Shown: positions 25,763 to 35,156, counted from the first letter of the stretch. The stretch: 64,000 nucleotides of DNA from JAYFQE01 sp034927345 (GCA_034927345.1 JAYFQE010000014.1:62001-126000), one strand, 5' to 3'. The notes: generated by a model not told the origin, from the letters alone. Numbers and translations: made by a program.

Positions 25763-25829
25763 GAGGCCGCTCCTTTCACCCGGCCCGTTCCGGAGGACCG
25801 GTTCCGCTGAAAATCGCTTATCTGGCTTC

Positions 25830-25858
25830 ATTATAGCCGGTTGATCCTGATCTTTCAA
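25830..25858 (-). promoter_or_regulatory. Promoter of the aldo/keto reductase gene
   Basis: Minus strand TTGAAA (25853-25858), 17 bases, TATAAT (25830-25835); leader about 60 bases. Confidence 0.75.
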
Positions 25859-25911
25859 CGGATGATATTGCCAACCGGCGGTCCAGAACTGTATAATACA
25901 ATATTAACAGA

Positions 25912-25962
25912 TTGACAGTTTGTTTTTATTGGGCTAAAATTATACTGACCAGTCAGTATAAT
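25912..25962 (+). promoter_or_regulatory. tetR-ABC exporter promoter with perfect TetR-type operator
   Basis: TTGACA (25912-25917), 17 bases, TAAAAT (25935-25940). A perfect dyad with arms ATTATACTGAC and GTCAGTATAAT around CA (25939-25962) begins at the end of the -10 and covers the start site. The ACTGACCAGTCAGT core is typical of TetR-family operators. Confidence 0.88.
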
Positions 25963-26007
25963 GCCTGTATAAACAACACTTTTCCAGGCAGCAGCTTAGG
26001 AGGTCTT

Positions 26008-26571
26008 ATGGTTAGAGATAAAATAATTGATGCGGCAGTGATCATCTTTTCACAGAAAGGCTACCACTCGGCCAGTATGGATGAAATCGCCCAGGCGGCC
26101 GGCGTGGCAAAAGGATCGCTGTATTATCATTTTCACGGTAAGGCTGAACTGTTTACCGCCGTTATCTGCGAAGGGATCGCCACGATCCGGCATCAGGTGG
26201 ACATATCATTGGCGTCCGCCAATGATATTAAGGACATTTTTACCGCCTTCATTACCTGCAACCTGCAAGTCAGCGTCGATTACGCCGACCTGACCGAGCT
26301 GATTATGAAAGAACGGATTGAGGATTGGGATCAGGAGGCTGTGAAAAAAATCAAACAGGCCAAAGACGATTATATGCGTTACGCGGCAGATTTGATTGAC
26401 CAGGGCATACAAGCGGGCTTGTTAAAAAACTGCGACAGCTATGCTGCCGCTGTCGCTTATTTCTCCTTCTTATATGCCTATTTTCAAACAGCCCGCAGCC
26501 AGGGGTATTCTCTGGAGAAAATCACCCAGGAAGCAACTGAATTGACGATGAGGGGGCTCCGCTCTACATGA
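26008..26571 (+). CDS. TetR-family transcriptional repressor
   Basis: A 187-residue regulator with the N-terminal TetR helix-turn-helix (IIDAAVIIFSQKGYHSASMDEIAQAAGVAKGSLYYHF) and an all-helical ligand-binding domain. ATG 26008 has AGGAGG seven bases upstream; the reading frame extends upstream into the operator region but is not coding. It overlaps the exporter gene by four bases and almost certainly represses both genes through the 24-base operator in its own promoter. Confidence 0.93.
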   Translation: MVRDKIIDAAVIIFSQKGYHSASMDEIAQAAGVAKGSLYYHFHGKAELFTAVICEGIATIRHQVDISLASANDIKDIFTAFITCNLQVSVDYADLTELIMKERIEDWDQEAVKKIKQAKDDYMRYAADLIDQGIQAGLLKNCDSYAAAVAYFSFLYAYFQTARSQGYSLEKITQEATELTMRGLRST

Positions 26572-28349
26572 GTATGATCCGTAATAGCCGTTTCGTCCTG
26601 AAACAAGTAGGTAAAGCTTGCCCGTCCTATCTGCCGCTGACTTTGCTTCTGGCCATATCAGGGGTCGCGGCGCCTTTGGTCAGCGTTCTTGGCATCAAAT
26701 TGTTGATTGACGCTCTGATGATGCAAGATCCCGGACAAACCTGGATTATTCTGGTGGTTTTTGGTCTGATTACTGCGATTACGGCTATCTTTCAATCCTG
26801 GTACCAAACCGTTTACGAACCGGTGGCAAAAGTACGCATTTCGGGAGCTATGACCAGCATGCTGCTCAACCATATTGCCGCAGCCGATCTGGCAGTCCTG
26901 GAGAATACCGAATTTTACAATCAATATACGCGAGCCATCACTGAAGCTAACACAAGGGCGCAGGGAGTCGTCAACACGCTGTGCGGCATGGCCGGCAATA
27001 TTGTTTCCATCATCGCGTTGGCGGCCATTTTAATCAACCTGGACGCTTTTGTTTTGGTATTAACGCTGGCCGGCGCCGCTTTGATTTTTGTCATTGATCT
27101 TTTGAAAAGCCGTCTCAGTTTCCGTCAGTATCTGGAGCGGACCAATCTGGAGCGCCGGCTGAACTACATCCAGCGAATTTATTATGAACCGCAGTACTCG
27201 CGGGAAATCCGGCTTTTTGCCATGAATCCTTTTATGATGACCCGTTATACGGCGATATTTCGCAATTTGTGGCAGCTGCTGCACCGGCAGGGCCGGAAAC
27301 TCTGGCTGTTCAGCGGCTGTGAAAAGCTGCTCAACAGCTGCGTGTTTATCCTGGCCACCCTGCTTTACCTGACAATGCGTTTCTTTGCCGGCGCTGTCAC
27401 CCTGGGCAGCTTCTCAGCTTTGTTCAACGGGGTTTTTCAGGTCGGCGACCAAGTTTACGCGCTGCTGGCGAGACTGCCGGACTTGTATCAACACAGTCTC
27501 TATCTGGATACCGTCCAGTTTATTATCAACCGTCCTCCTGTTATCGAGCAGACGACCGGTCTGGATCTGGATCCCGCCGCGCCCCACAGTATTGAACTGC
27601 GCGATGTCACCTTCGCATATCCCGGACGGCCGCCGGTTCTGTCCCATATCAACCTGAGCATTGCCGCCGGCGAGCAGGTCGCGCTGCTCGGTCACAATGG
27701 CGCTGGAAAATCATCCCTGATCCAGTTGCTGCTCCGCTTTTATGATCCGCAAGAAGGACAGATCCTTATCGACGGCCAGGATATCCGCGCCATCGATATC
27801 CGCTCTCTGCGCCGCTGCTTTGGCGTCGTTCTGCAGAATTTCCAGCATTTTGCCTTCAGCGTTGCCGACAATATCGCTCTGGGGCGGCCGGATTGCACGC
27901 CCGATCAAATTGAGGCCGCCCTTGTGCAGGCTCATCTCGAAGAGAAAATCCGCAAGCTGCCGTCCGGCATGGATACGGCGATTACCCGCGAGTTTGACGA
28001 CACAGGGATCCAGTTGTCCGGCGGCGAATTTCAAAAGCTGGCGCTTGCCCGGGCATATGCCCGGAACAACGGCATCTTGCTTTTCGACGAGCCGTCCAGC
28101 GCTCTTGATCCGATCGCCGAACACCAGCTTTTTCAGGAAATCAAACAGTACGCCAAACAAAAGACCGTCATTTATATCTGCCACAAAATGTCTCTGGCCG
28201 TCAGCGCCGACCGCGTCATCCTGCTCGATCGCGGCCGGATCGCCGAAGAGGGTGCTCCTGAGGAGCTTTTACAGGCAGGCGGCTTATACGCCAGTTTATA
28301 CCGTCTGCAAACCGAAGATGAACACCGCTTAAAAAGTCATTGTGCCTGA
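26568..28349 (+). CDS. ABC exporter half-transporter (fused membrane and ATPase domains)
   Basis: A 593-residue exporter. Residues ~1-320 form six transmembrane helices; the ATPase domain has Walker A GHNGAGKSS (~residues 372-380), signature LSGGEFQKLALARA, Walker B ILLFDEPSSALD and switch histidine in YICHKMS. Only one such gene is present, so it should homodimerise, or pair with a partner outside the window. Regulation by the adjacent TetR repressor suggests export of a toxic compound or drug that is the inducer; this is inference. Confidence 0.92.
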   Translation: MSMIRNSRFVLKQVGKACPSYLPLTLLLAISGVAAPLVSVLGIKLLIDALMMQDPGQTWIILVVFGLITAITAIFQSWYQTVYEPVAKVRISGAMTSMLLNHIAAADLAVLENTEFYNQYTRAITEANTRAQGVVNTLCGMAGNIVSIIALAAILINLDAFVLVLTLAGAALIFVIDLLKSRLSFRQYLERTNLERRLNYIQRIYYEPQYSREIRLFAMNPFMMTRYTAIFRNLWQLLHRQGRKLWLFSGCEKLLNSCVFILATLLYLTMRFFAGAVTLGSFSALFNGVFQVGDQVYALLARLPDLYQHSLYLDTVQFIINRPPVIEQTTGLDLDPAAPHSIELRDVTFAYPGRPPVLSHINLSIAAGEQVALLGHNGAGKSSLIQLLLRFYDPQEGQILIDGQDIRAIDIRSLRRCFGVVLQNFQHFAFSVADNIALGRPDCTPDQIEAALVQAHLEEKIRKLPSGMDTAITREFDDTGIQLSGGEFQKLALARAYARNNGILLFDEPSSALDPIAEHQLFQEIKQYAKQKTVIYICHKMSLAVSADRVILLDRGRIAEEGAPEELLQAGGLYASLYRLQTEDEHRLKSHCA

Positions 28350-28359
28350 GAACAAAAGC

Positions 28360-28392
28360 AGGGCGGGACGCTTCAGAAGCCCCGCCCTTTAA
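28360..28392. terminator. Intrinsic terminator between convergent ABC genes
   Basis: Arms AGGGCGGG (28360-28367) and CCCGCCCT (28381-28388), with a further GCTTC/GAAGC pairing inside, followed by TTTAAA on the plus strand and TGCTTTTGTT on the minus strand. Confidence 0.8.
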
Positions 28393-28413
28393 ATGGCCGG
28401 CAGGCCGTTCGCT

Positions 28414-31137
28414 TTATTCTTCAGCGCGGATCGCTTCGACAATCCGATCGTTCAGGACACGGCGGATCGGCAGCAATCCGGCCAGTATGGCGAGCAGCAC
28501 CGCGCCGGCCAGCGTTATGCCGACCAGATTCCAGGGAATCTGGCCGTAATCGGATCCCATCAGCAAATTGCCGGCGCTTCTCGACAACAACGCCAACAGG
28601 CCAAGACCGGCCAAGGATCCCCAGAACGCGCCGGTCAGGCCATACAAGCCGCATTCGATAAAGAGCATCCGGCACACCTGGCCGCGATTCATGCCCACCG
28701 CCTGCAATACGGCCAGTTCGCGCCGGCGCAGCATGATATTGGTGGTCACCGTATTGAGAATATTCATCGCGCAAATCAAAATGATGACCACAGAGAAACC
28801 ATAGAGGAAAATATTAACGACAAAAACCAGATTGCGTGATTTAACCAAATTAGCATAATGATCTGTCAATTGCAGATTTTGGCCCGATTCTTCAGCCGAC
28901 GCGCCGGCATCTTGTCCGGCTATTATTTTGTTCAGGTTCCGCTGGAGTGCGTCTTCCTGTCCGTCAACAGCATCGATGGCGATCCGATCGCTATGGGTGA
29001 ACGGATTGTCCGCGGCGATTTGAAAATGATTCCGGACATAGTCGCGGGACATAATCAAGGAGACCCTTGGCATGGCGGAAAAGGTTCCGGCCATAAACCA
29101 GGGCAATTCATCGACAGTCCCGGCGATAACAACCGAATCAGGCAAAGCTATGGCGATCTCGTTCGTCCCGTCCGCCTTTTCGTCGACAATATCCTGCAGC
29201 GGAAAAGCATCGCCGGCGCCATAACGCGTAATCCGGACAGTCGCCCCGCCCAGTCCGCCCAGATTGACGCTGCCGGTCTGGCAAAGCAAAGCCTGGCCGT
29301 TTTCCATGGCTGCCCAGGCCTTAGCCGGATCTGCAAGTCCCAGTTCTTTCAACAAGTCCTGATCGGCCAGCAACAGATCGCCGTTCCGGAACAACGATGT
29401 TTCCGGGTCGCTTAAATCAGCGCGTATCTCCGTTTCGGACTGATTCATTCCGTTCATATTCATTCCCTTGCCATAAGCTGTCACCAATTCATCGCTGAAA
29501 CTGGAACCCTCGAGTTTTAAGGGTATGCTCAATGAACCATAGGAAGCAGTCCGGCTGATCGCATGATTGCCGGCCAATAAATCAAGGGTCTCGCGGATGC
29601 TGTCATTCCAATCCCATCCGCTGCTTTCGGCATATAAGGAAAAGTCGGTCTTTTCACTGTCATAACGCAATATTTCGTGCTGCAACTGCATGGAAATACC
29701 GCCGGCAGCAAGGAATAAGAGCACGCTGACACCGACAGACAAGACGGTGTTGCGGAAACGGCGGCGATCCCGGCGTACATTGCGGCTGGCGAGGATCCCG
29801 GACGGGCCGAAAAAGATCCGGGACAAGCGGCCTTTGCGGCGTAAGGACTTAACGCGGCCGGGATTGATGTGATAAGCGTCGCTGTGCCGGACCGCTTCGA
29901 TCGGGGAAAGACGCCCGGCCCGTATTGCCGGACCGAGAGCGGCCAGTAAAATGGAAATCAAGGATAACGCCGTCGCTAAAACCAGCGGCCAGGGCGACAC
30001 AACCAATTTGAGGTTTTTGATGACATCCAGATCAACGCTCGATACCACATTCAGCGTTATGTCCATGGCAACCACGCCGGCCAGCAAACCCAACGGAATG
30101 CTGATCAGCGCCAGTTGGAAAGCATCCTGCAAAACCAGGTGGCGGATTTGCGACGGCGATCCCCCGACCACGCGCAATAAGCCAAATTCGCCGATCCGTT
30201 CGTTAACCGACATCGAGAGACTATTGCGGATGACAAAAATGACCGATACCATGATAATACTCATTAAGAGGCCCAGGAAAATCATCAGATCCTTATTGGT
30301 TTCATCAAAAGACGATTGTCCCATATAACGCAGCAAATCATCATGCGTCCGGACATGCAGACGGCCGATTTCCGGTTCGTTGTATTTGACCGTTTCGCGG
30401 CGGACCAATGCCGACGAGTCGGGAAAAATATCCGTCAGGGCGGCAAACAGGGCATTTTCATAGTCCGCACCGGGCTTAACCGTCAGATAAACCTCCGCCA
30501 GAGCCTGTTCAGCCGGCGGCACAAGGGTTAAAGCCTGGTAGGTATTGACCGGCAATCCGGTATTAAACCAACTGAGCAAGCCGACAATTTTATAAGTGCG
30601 CGCCTCGTCCGGCAGCGACTCCTGGTCACCGGCCTGATAGGTATTCAGATTGAGGGTTATCGTGCCGCCAAGTTCCGCGCCGGGGAACTGGCTTAATGAC
30701 GCTGTGTCAAAAACTATTTCATCAGAACGCTCCGGCAGACGGCCTTTAAGCAGATTTATTCTGTACGGCGACAGATTCTTCAAATCTGATGCATCGCGCA
30801 GCATCAGCCACTTTTGAACCTTTTGGCCGTTTTCCTGTTCCTGCTTCGTCGGCTCGATCCGGGCAAACCATTTCGATGACGCAATCTTTTCACTCTCGCC
30901 TACCCGAATATTAGCCTGCAGCATGCTGGCCTGTTCCAAGGTCAGGCCGCTGACCTGATAGTACCAGCCGCCGCTATCCATCGCTTCGGTTGTGATCATT
31001 GCCGTCTGCAGGCTGGAAAATAACAAGGCTACGCCGGCAAACAAGGCCGTTGCCATAATAATGCCCAGACTGGTAAAAAGAGTTCGTTTCCACTGCCGCC
31101 GCAGGTAGCGCCGGCTGAGCTGACCGAGTGAACGCAT
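28414..31137 (-). CDS. FtsX-domain ABC transporter permease (two FtsX domains)
   Basis: A 907-residue permease with an N-terminal transmembrane helix (residues ~22-45), a large extracytoplasmic domain, a first FtsX block of three helices (~residues 300-410), a second extracytoplasmic domain and a C-terminal FtsX block (residues ~780-895). Such long double-FtsX permeases handle peptide, lipoprotein or antibiotic substrates, often under two-component control. ATG 31137 follows GGAGGTG; a 17-codon extension upstream overlaps the ATPase gene. Starts one base after the ATPase stop. Confidence 0.9.
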   Translation of the reverse strand: MRSLGQLSRRYLRRQWKRTLFTSLGIIMATALFAGVALLFSSLQTAMITTEAMDSGGWYYQVSGLTLEQASMLQANIRVGESEKIASSKWFARIEPTKQEQENGQKVQKWLMLRDASDLKNLSPYRINLLKGRLPERSDEIVFDTASLSQFPGAELGGTITLNLNTYQAGDQESLPDEARTYKIVGLLSWFNTGLPVNTYQALTLVPPAEQALAEVYLTVKPGADYENALFAALTDIFPDSSALVRRETVKYNEPEIGRLHVRTHDDLLRYMGQSSFDETNKDLMIFLGLLMSIIMVSVIFVIRNSLSMSVNERIGEFGLLRVVGGSPSQIRHLVLQDAFQLALISIPLGLLAGVVAMDITLNVVSSVDLDVIKNLKLVVSPWPLVLATALSLISILLAALGPAIRAGRLSPIEAVRHSDAYHINPGRVKSLRRKGRLSRIFFGPSGILASRNVRRDRRRFRNTVLSVGVSVLLFLAAGGISMQLQHEILRYDSEKTDFSLYAESSGWDWNDSIRETLDLLAGNHAISRTASYGSLSIPLKLEGSSFSDELVTAYGKGMNMNGMNQSETEIRADLSDPETSLFRNGDLLLADQDLLKELGLADPAKAWAAMENGQALLCQTGSVNLGGLGGATVRITRYGAGDAFPLQDIVDEKADGTNEIAIALPDSVVIAGTVDELPWFMAGTFSAMPRVSLIMSRDYVRNHFQIAADNPFTHSDRIAIDAVDGQEDALQRNLNKIIAGQDAGASAEESGQNLQLTDHYANLVKSRNLVFVVNIFLYGFSVVIILICAMNILNTVTTNIMLRRRELAVLQAVGMNRGQVCRMLFIECGLYGLTGAFWGSLAGLGLLALLSRSAGNLLMGSDYGQIPWNLVGITLAGAVLLAILAGLLPIRRVLNDRIVEAIRAEE

Positions 31138-31138
31138 G

Positions 31139-31828
31139 TTACTGCACCTCCGGAGCCGGCTTGTTCTCCGACAAAATGCCGTCTTCAATCACCAGAACCC
31201 GATCGGCCTGAGCGGCGATGCCGGCGTCGTGCGTAATCAGGACCAGCGTTTGATTCATCCGCCGCACGGTGTCCCGCAGCAGCGTCATGATCTCCCTGCC
31301 GTTGCGCGAATCCAGATTGCCGGTCGGTTCATCGGCCAGAATCAGCGCCGGATGATGGATCAAGGCGCGGGCTATGGCTGTCCGCTGCTGCTGGCCGCCC
31401 GACAGCTGGTTAGGCAGGCTGTTGCGGCGGTCGTACAAACCGAGCCGGTAAATCAATTCCTGCAGCCACTCCTTGTCCGGCTGCAGGCCATCCAGCATTA
31501 ACGGCAAAGTAATATTTTCCTCAACCGTCAAAACAGGCACCAGATTGTAATACTGGAAGATAAAACCGATCCTCCGCCGCCGGTAAAGAGACAATTGCTG
31601 TTCGCTCAGATGCAGCAGGTCCTGTTCATCAACCAGAATCTGCCCGGATGACGGCCGGTCGACGCCGCCGATCATATGCAACAGCGTGGATTTTCCACTG
31701 CCGGAAGGCCCGATGATCGCCACAAACTCGCCGTTTTCCACCTGCAGATTGACCTGGCGTAAAGCATGCACCGCCGTGTCATTTTTACCGTAAACTTTAT
31801 TGAGATCTTTAATGGTAATAACTGACAT
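31139..31828 (-). CDS. LolD/MacB-type ABC transporter ATP-binding protein
   Basis: A 229-residue ATPase with Walker A GPSGSGKST, signature LSGGQQQRTAIARAL, Walker B LILADEPTGNLDS and switch histidine VLITHD, typical of ATPases that power FtsX/MacB-like mechanotransmission permeases. It is the first gene of a two-gene operon with the permease and sits directly downstream of a sensor kinase and response regulator, as in BceAB-BceRS-like modules. Confidence 0.94.
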   Translation of the reverse strand: MSVITIKDLNKVYGKNDTAVHALRQVNLQVENGEFVAIIGPSGSGKSTLLHMIGGVDRPSSGQILVDEQDLLHLSEQQLSLYRRRRIGFIFQYYNLVPVLTVEENITLPLMLDGLQPDKEWLQELIYRLGLYDRRNSLPNQLSGGQQQRTAIARALIHHPALILADEPTGNLDSRNGREIMTLLRDTVRRMNQTLVLITHDAGIAAQADRVLVIEDGILSENKPAPEVQ

Positions 31829-31912
31829 GAGATCCTCACAATCCTGTTTACCCCATATCGGTAAACATATTCTGGCATCTTGCTCCCTGAAAAACAGATG
31901 CTGCTGACGTCT

Positions 31913-31966
31913 ATTATAAAAGCAGCAACTTAAGCAGACATGAAAACAACCTTAAGTCTGCTTAAG
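31913..31966 (-). promoter_or_regulatory. Candidate response-regulator-controlled promoter of the FtsX transporter
   Basis: A perfect TATAAT lies at 31913-31918 (minus strand) but the -35 position (31936-31941) is poor. Three CTTAAG hexamers occur at 31929, 31951 and 31961 (10 and 22 bases apart); the outer parts form an 11-base inverted repeat CTTAAGCAGAC/GTCTGCTTAAG. A perfect -10 with a weak -35 overlapped by repeated boxes is the pattern of an activated promoter, and the adjacent OmpR-family regulator is the obvious candidate. Confidence 0.6.
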
Positions 31967-31978
31967 AAAGTCATGATG

Positions 31979-33250
31979 TCAGCCGGCGGCGCCGACCGGC
32001 TTCAAGAAGGTCGCCGTAAAGGTTGCTCCCTGTCCAGGCCGGCTTTTAACCGATAAATCAGCGCCATTCTGCGTAAAAATAGTTTTTGCCAGCGAAAGGC
32101 CGATGCCTACGGCATTGGGCCGTGTTTCCGGGGAATAGCGATAGAATCGTTCAAAAATGCGGGGAATCTCTTCGGTCGGCAGACCTTCGCCGGTATCGCT
32201 GACCTGCAATTGCACACTGAGCGGCGTTTGCGCGGCATCGATCCGGATCACGCCGCCGGACGGCGTATGCTCCAGAGCATTCTTGATTAAATTGCTGATC
32301 GCTTCGGCAACCCAGTCCGGATCATGCTCCAGCCGGATATCCTCAGGCACGGTGCATATCAGGCGGATATTTTCTTTCCGGGCCTGCTCCGAGAAAGGAG
32401 CCGCCGCCAACCTGACTGTATCCATAACAGGCAGGAGCTTTTTTTCCATGATGACAGCTCCGGCATCCAGACGGGCCATTTTCAGCAAACCTTGTATCAG
32501 CCACTCAATACGTTCGATCTGATTCAGGCAAAGCCGTATAAAATCCATTCTCTTAGGTTCCGGTATGGACGGCTGCTCCAGCATCAATTCATGATAAAGC
32601 CGCAATGAAGCCAGCGGCGTCTTAATTTGATGGGATATGTCGGACAAAAATCCTTGCAAATATTTTTTGTCAGCCGAAAGAACCTTCTGCCGCCCGGCCG
32701 ATTGCTCTGCCAGACCGGCTATCGCCCGGCGGAGCGCCCCCAGATCGCCCTCCTGGGTAACGAAAGTTGTCAGTCCATGCTTGCCGGAAGGATCCTGGGA
32801 GGCAGCCGTCGCCTGATCGGATAAACAGCGGATTTGCCGGAAAAGCTGCCGCAGTGTTCCGGCAAACCAAGCGCCGCCTAATAGAAGCAACACCAGAGAT
32901 AATCCCCCGGCGCCAAAAAGCAGAATCCGGCGTATCGGCTGGTAGCGGCCGGTTAAAGGCCGGGTTTCCGGATCATCCAGGCCATAGACCGCCAGCTTAT
33001 GGCGTCCCTGTTCCACGCTTTCATCATCAAAATTGCCGTTGAGAATAGCCTGCAGCGCCTGATGATCAAGATCATCCGTTCCGACTGTTGTTAAATAACC
33101 AACCAAAGCCATATCCTGACGGGTTTGGCAGGCAATAATCTGCCGGGATCCCCGGTCTGCAATCATCCAGCTTAAAGCGGGCACAATGGCCAGCAGTAAA
33201 AGGAAAAACCATAAAAGCCGGCGCTGCGCCGGATTAACCAACCAAGGCAT
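31979..33250 (-). CDS. Sensor histidine kinase
   Basis: A 423-residue membrane kinase: transmembrane helices at about residues 12-30 and 108-130 enclosing a short extracytoplasmic loop of ~75 residues, a HAMP-like linker, the HisKA box SDISHQIKTPLASL with the phosphorylated histidine, and an HATPase domain with N box (NLIKNALEHT), G1 (VSDTGEGLP) and G2 (GIGLSLAKTIF). It is 44 bases downstream of its response regulator gene. Confidence 0.93.
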   Translation of the reverse strand: MPWLVNPAQRRLLWFFLLLLAIVPALSWMIADRGSRQIIACQTRQDMALVGYLTTVGTDDLDHQALQAILNGNFDDESVEQGRHKLAVYGLDDPETRPLTGRYQPIRRILLFGAGGLSLVLLLLGGAWFAGTLRQLFRQIRCLSDQATAASQDPSGKHGLTTFVTQEGDLGALRRAIAGLAEQSAGRQKVLSADKKYLQGFLSDISHQIKTPLASLRLYHELMLEQPSIPEPKRMDFIRLCLNQIERIEWLIQGLLKMARLDAGAVIMEKKLLPVMDTVRLAAAPFSEQARKENIRLICTVPEDIRLEHDPDWVAEAISNLIKNALEHTPSGGVIRIDAAQTPLSVQLQVSDTGEGLPTEEIPRIFERFYRYSPETRPNAVGIGLSLAKTIFTQNGADLSVKSRPGQGATFTATFLKPVGAAG

Positions 33251-33294
33251 GATTCATTCCGCCTTTCGTATTGAGCCCTGCGCCAGGCCGGCGG

Positions 33295-34065
33295 TCAGGG
33301 ATTACCGTTATGAGCCGGCAAAGGATCCGTCATTTGATAGCCAACGCCGCGGATCGTCAAAATGATCTGGGGACAAGCCGGATCCTTTTCAATTTTTTCC
33401 CGCAAATGGCGAATATGAACCGACAGGGTGTTGTCATCAACAAAATCGCCGCGTTCATCCCACAAAAATCCAAGGATCTGATTGCGCGACAAAACCTGCC
33501 CGGCATGATCCATTAAATAAGCAAGCAAACGAAATTCCAATGCCGTCAAGGTCAATTCCTGCCCGTCCTGCCAGGCTTTAAACCGCGCTCCATCGAGATG
33601 AAGGCCGCCAACCTGACGATTCATCGGCAATCGCATATCCGAGCGGGATCCGGATACCGAAAGGCCACCCGCCGGGCCACTGTTCATGTGCCGCCGCAAA
33701 ACGGCGTGAATGCGGGATGTCAGTTCGCGGATCCGGAACGGTTTGGTCAGATAATCATCGCCGCCGCCGTCCAACCCGCGTACAACGGCAATCTCGCTGT
33801 CGCAGGCAGTCAGGAAAATAATCGGAATCTGGCTGATCGCCGTTTGTTTATCCGTTTTCAGTTCAGCGCAAAAATCATAACCATTGCCGTCCGGCAGCAA
33901 AACATCCAATAATATTAAGTCTACATGAGCCGGATCAATCCTGAGCCAGCCCCGTGCTTCAGCCAATGTGCCGGCTGTCAGAACATCGAAACCGTCGCTG
34001 CCCAGAGCGTACGCCAATCCGGACCGCAAAGCGGCGTCATCTTCAATTAAAAGAATTTTCGGCAT
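33295..34065 (-). CDS. OmpR-family response regulator
   Basis: A 256-residue regulator with an N-terminal receiver (acidic pair EDD, phosphoacceptor in ILLDVLLPDG, conserved KPF) and a C-terminal winged helix (residues ~160-250, LTALEFRLLAYLMDHAGQ, TLSVHIRHLREKIE). An unusual linker of about 40 residues separates the domains. ATG 34065 has GGAGGG upstream. Likely activates the ABC-2-gene transporter operon downstream through the CTTAAG boxes. Confidence 0.93.
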   Translation of the reverse strand: MPKILLIEDDAALRSGLAYALGSDGFDVLTAGTLAEARGWLRIDPAHVDLILLDVLLPDGNGYDFCAELKTDKQTAISQIPIIFLTACDSEIAVVRGLDGGGDDYLTKPFRIRELTSRIHAVLRRHMNSGPAGGLSVSGSRSDMRLPMNRQVGGLHLDGARFKAWQDGQELTLTALEFRLLAYLMDHAGQVLSRNQILGFLWDERGDFVDDNTLSVHIRHLREKIEKDPACPQIILTIRGVGYQMTDPLPAHNGNP

Positions 34066-34086
34066 TATGTTGCCCTCCATGGTGTT

Positions 34087-34115
34087 ATTTTACCAAATGC
34101 CACCGAACGTGTCAC
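34087..34115 (-). promoter_or_regulatory. Promoter of the response regulator/kinase operon
   Basis: Minus strand GTGACA (34110-34115), 17 bases, TAAAAT (34087-34092), immediately upstream of the ribosome binding site. Confidence 0.65.
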
Positions 34116-34124
34116 CGCCGCCGG

Positions 34125-34154
34125 TTGAAAGAAAGTGTCATATTGGTGTATTTT
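34125..34154 (+). promoter_or_regulatory. Promoter of the MltG-like gene
   Basis: TTGAAA (34125-34130), 18 bases, TATTTT (34149-34154), back to back with the divergent two-component promoter. Confidence 0.5.
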
Positions 34155-34178
34155 ATAAGAACGTAGGAAGTGAGAAAA

Positions 34179-35156
34179 ATGGTAAAGAAATCAATATGCT
34201 TATTATGGATCCTGGTCTTGATCCTGTTGTCCGTTTTTACAGCCGCCTGCTCCGATGGCGCGGCGCAAAGCCAGACGGCAACCGGTTCCTCCGTTCCTGA
34301 AACACAAAATGCGGCGTCCGATCCGACGGTCTCAGGCGGTTCGGTAAATACGCCGGCCACAGCAGGCGGACCGGACGGTTCGCTGAATGCTTCACAGGAA
34401 CCGCAGGCCGGCCCGACGGCGACGGCAAAGCCCACGGTAAGCCAAACAACTCAGGAAACAGAACCGCCGGTCGTTACCATAACCATACCGGAAGGTTATA
34501 CGATGGCAAAAATCTGCCTGCTTCTGGCTGATAAAGGTGTCAATACCTTTGACAAATTATTCCAATATGCAGTAACAGCTGATTTCAGCCAATACACTTT
34601 TTTGCCGGCAGCCGAAAAAACGCCGAACCGCTGCTTTCGGCTGGAAGGATATCTTTTTCCCGACACCTATGACTTCTACATCAATGAGAAACCGGAAAGC
34701 GTTTGGAAAAAATTCCTTGACAACTTCGCCGCTAAAGCCGCGCCGTATATAACCGCCGCCACGCAGAGCGGAATAACGCCGGATCAGGCCGTCACCATCG
34801 CTTCGCTGATCGAAAAAGAAGCCAGCAGTGCCGAACGGGCCAACATATCGGCCGTTATCCGTAATCGCCTGGCAAAATCCATGAGCCTGGATCTGGATAC
34901 AACCTTGACTTATTATCAATATGTCATCCAGGAATATGCCTCCGGCGATCCGACCCGATTCCGGGATTTCTATTACACCTACAACTTCAAAGGACTGCCG
35001 GCCGGCGCTATCTGCAATCCCGGCACTGAAGCCCTTGAAGCCGCCACTCACCCTTCCGCCCTGTCCGCGCTCTATTTTTTCACAAATAAAGCCGGCGTAT
35101 TCGTTTATTCAGATACCTATGAAGATCATCAGGCTAAAGTGGCGGCCGACCAATAG
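34179..35156 (+). CDS. mltG: MltG-like endolytic transglycosylase lipoprotein
   Basis: A 325-residue protein with a lipoprotein signal (hydrophobic helix then LLSVFTAAC, lipidated cysteine near residue 24), a Ser/Thr/Pro-rich linker to about residue 95, and a YceG/MltG domain. GYLFPDTYDFY and the IASLIEKEAS segment with the expected catalytic glutamate are clear, as is LPAGAICNPG. MltG cuts nascent peptidoglycan strands inside the membrane-proximal layer. Unlike canonical MltG, the anchor is a lipoprotein cysteine, and the LysM-like N-terminal part is reduced to a short IPEGYTMAKI segment. ATG 34179 is favoured over GTG 34170. Confidence 0.85.
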   Translation: MVKKSICLLWILVLILLSVFTAACSDGAAQSQTATGSSVPETQNAASDPTVSGGSVNTPATAGGPDGSLNASQEPQAGPTATAKPTVSQTTQETEPPVVTITIPEGYTMAKICLLLADKGVNTFDKLFQYAVTADFSQYTFLPAAEKTPNRCFRLEGYLFPDTYDFYINEKPESVWKKFLDNFAAKAAPYITAATQSGITPDQAVTIASLIEKEASSAERANISAVIRNRLAKSMSLDLDTTLTYYQYVIQEYASGDPTRFRDFYYTYNFKGLPAGAICNPGTEALEAATHPSALSALYFFTNKAGVFVYSDTYEDHQAKVAADQ

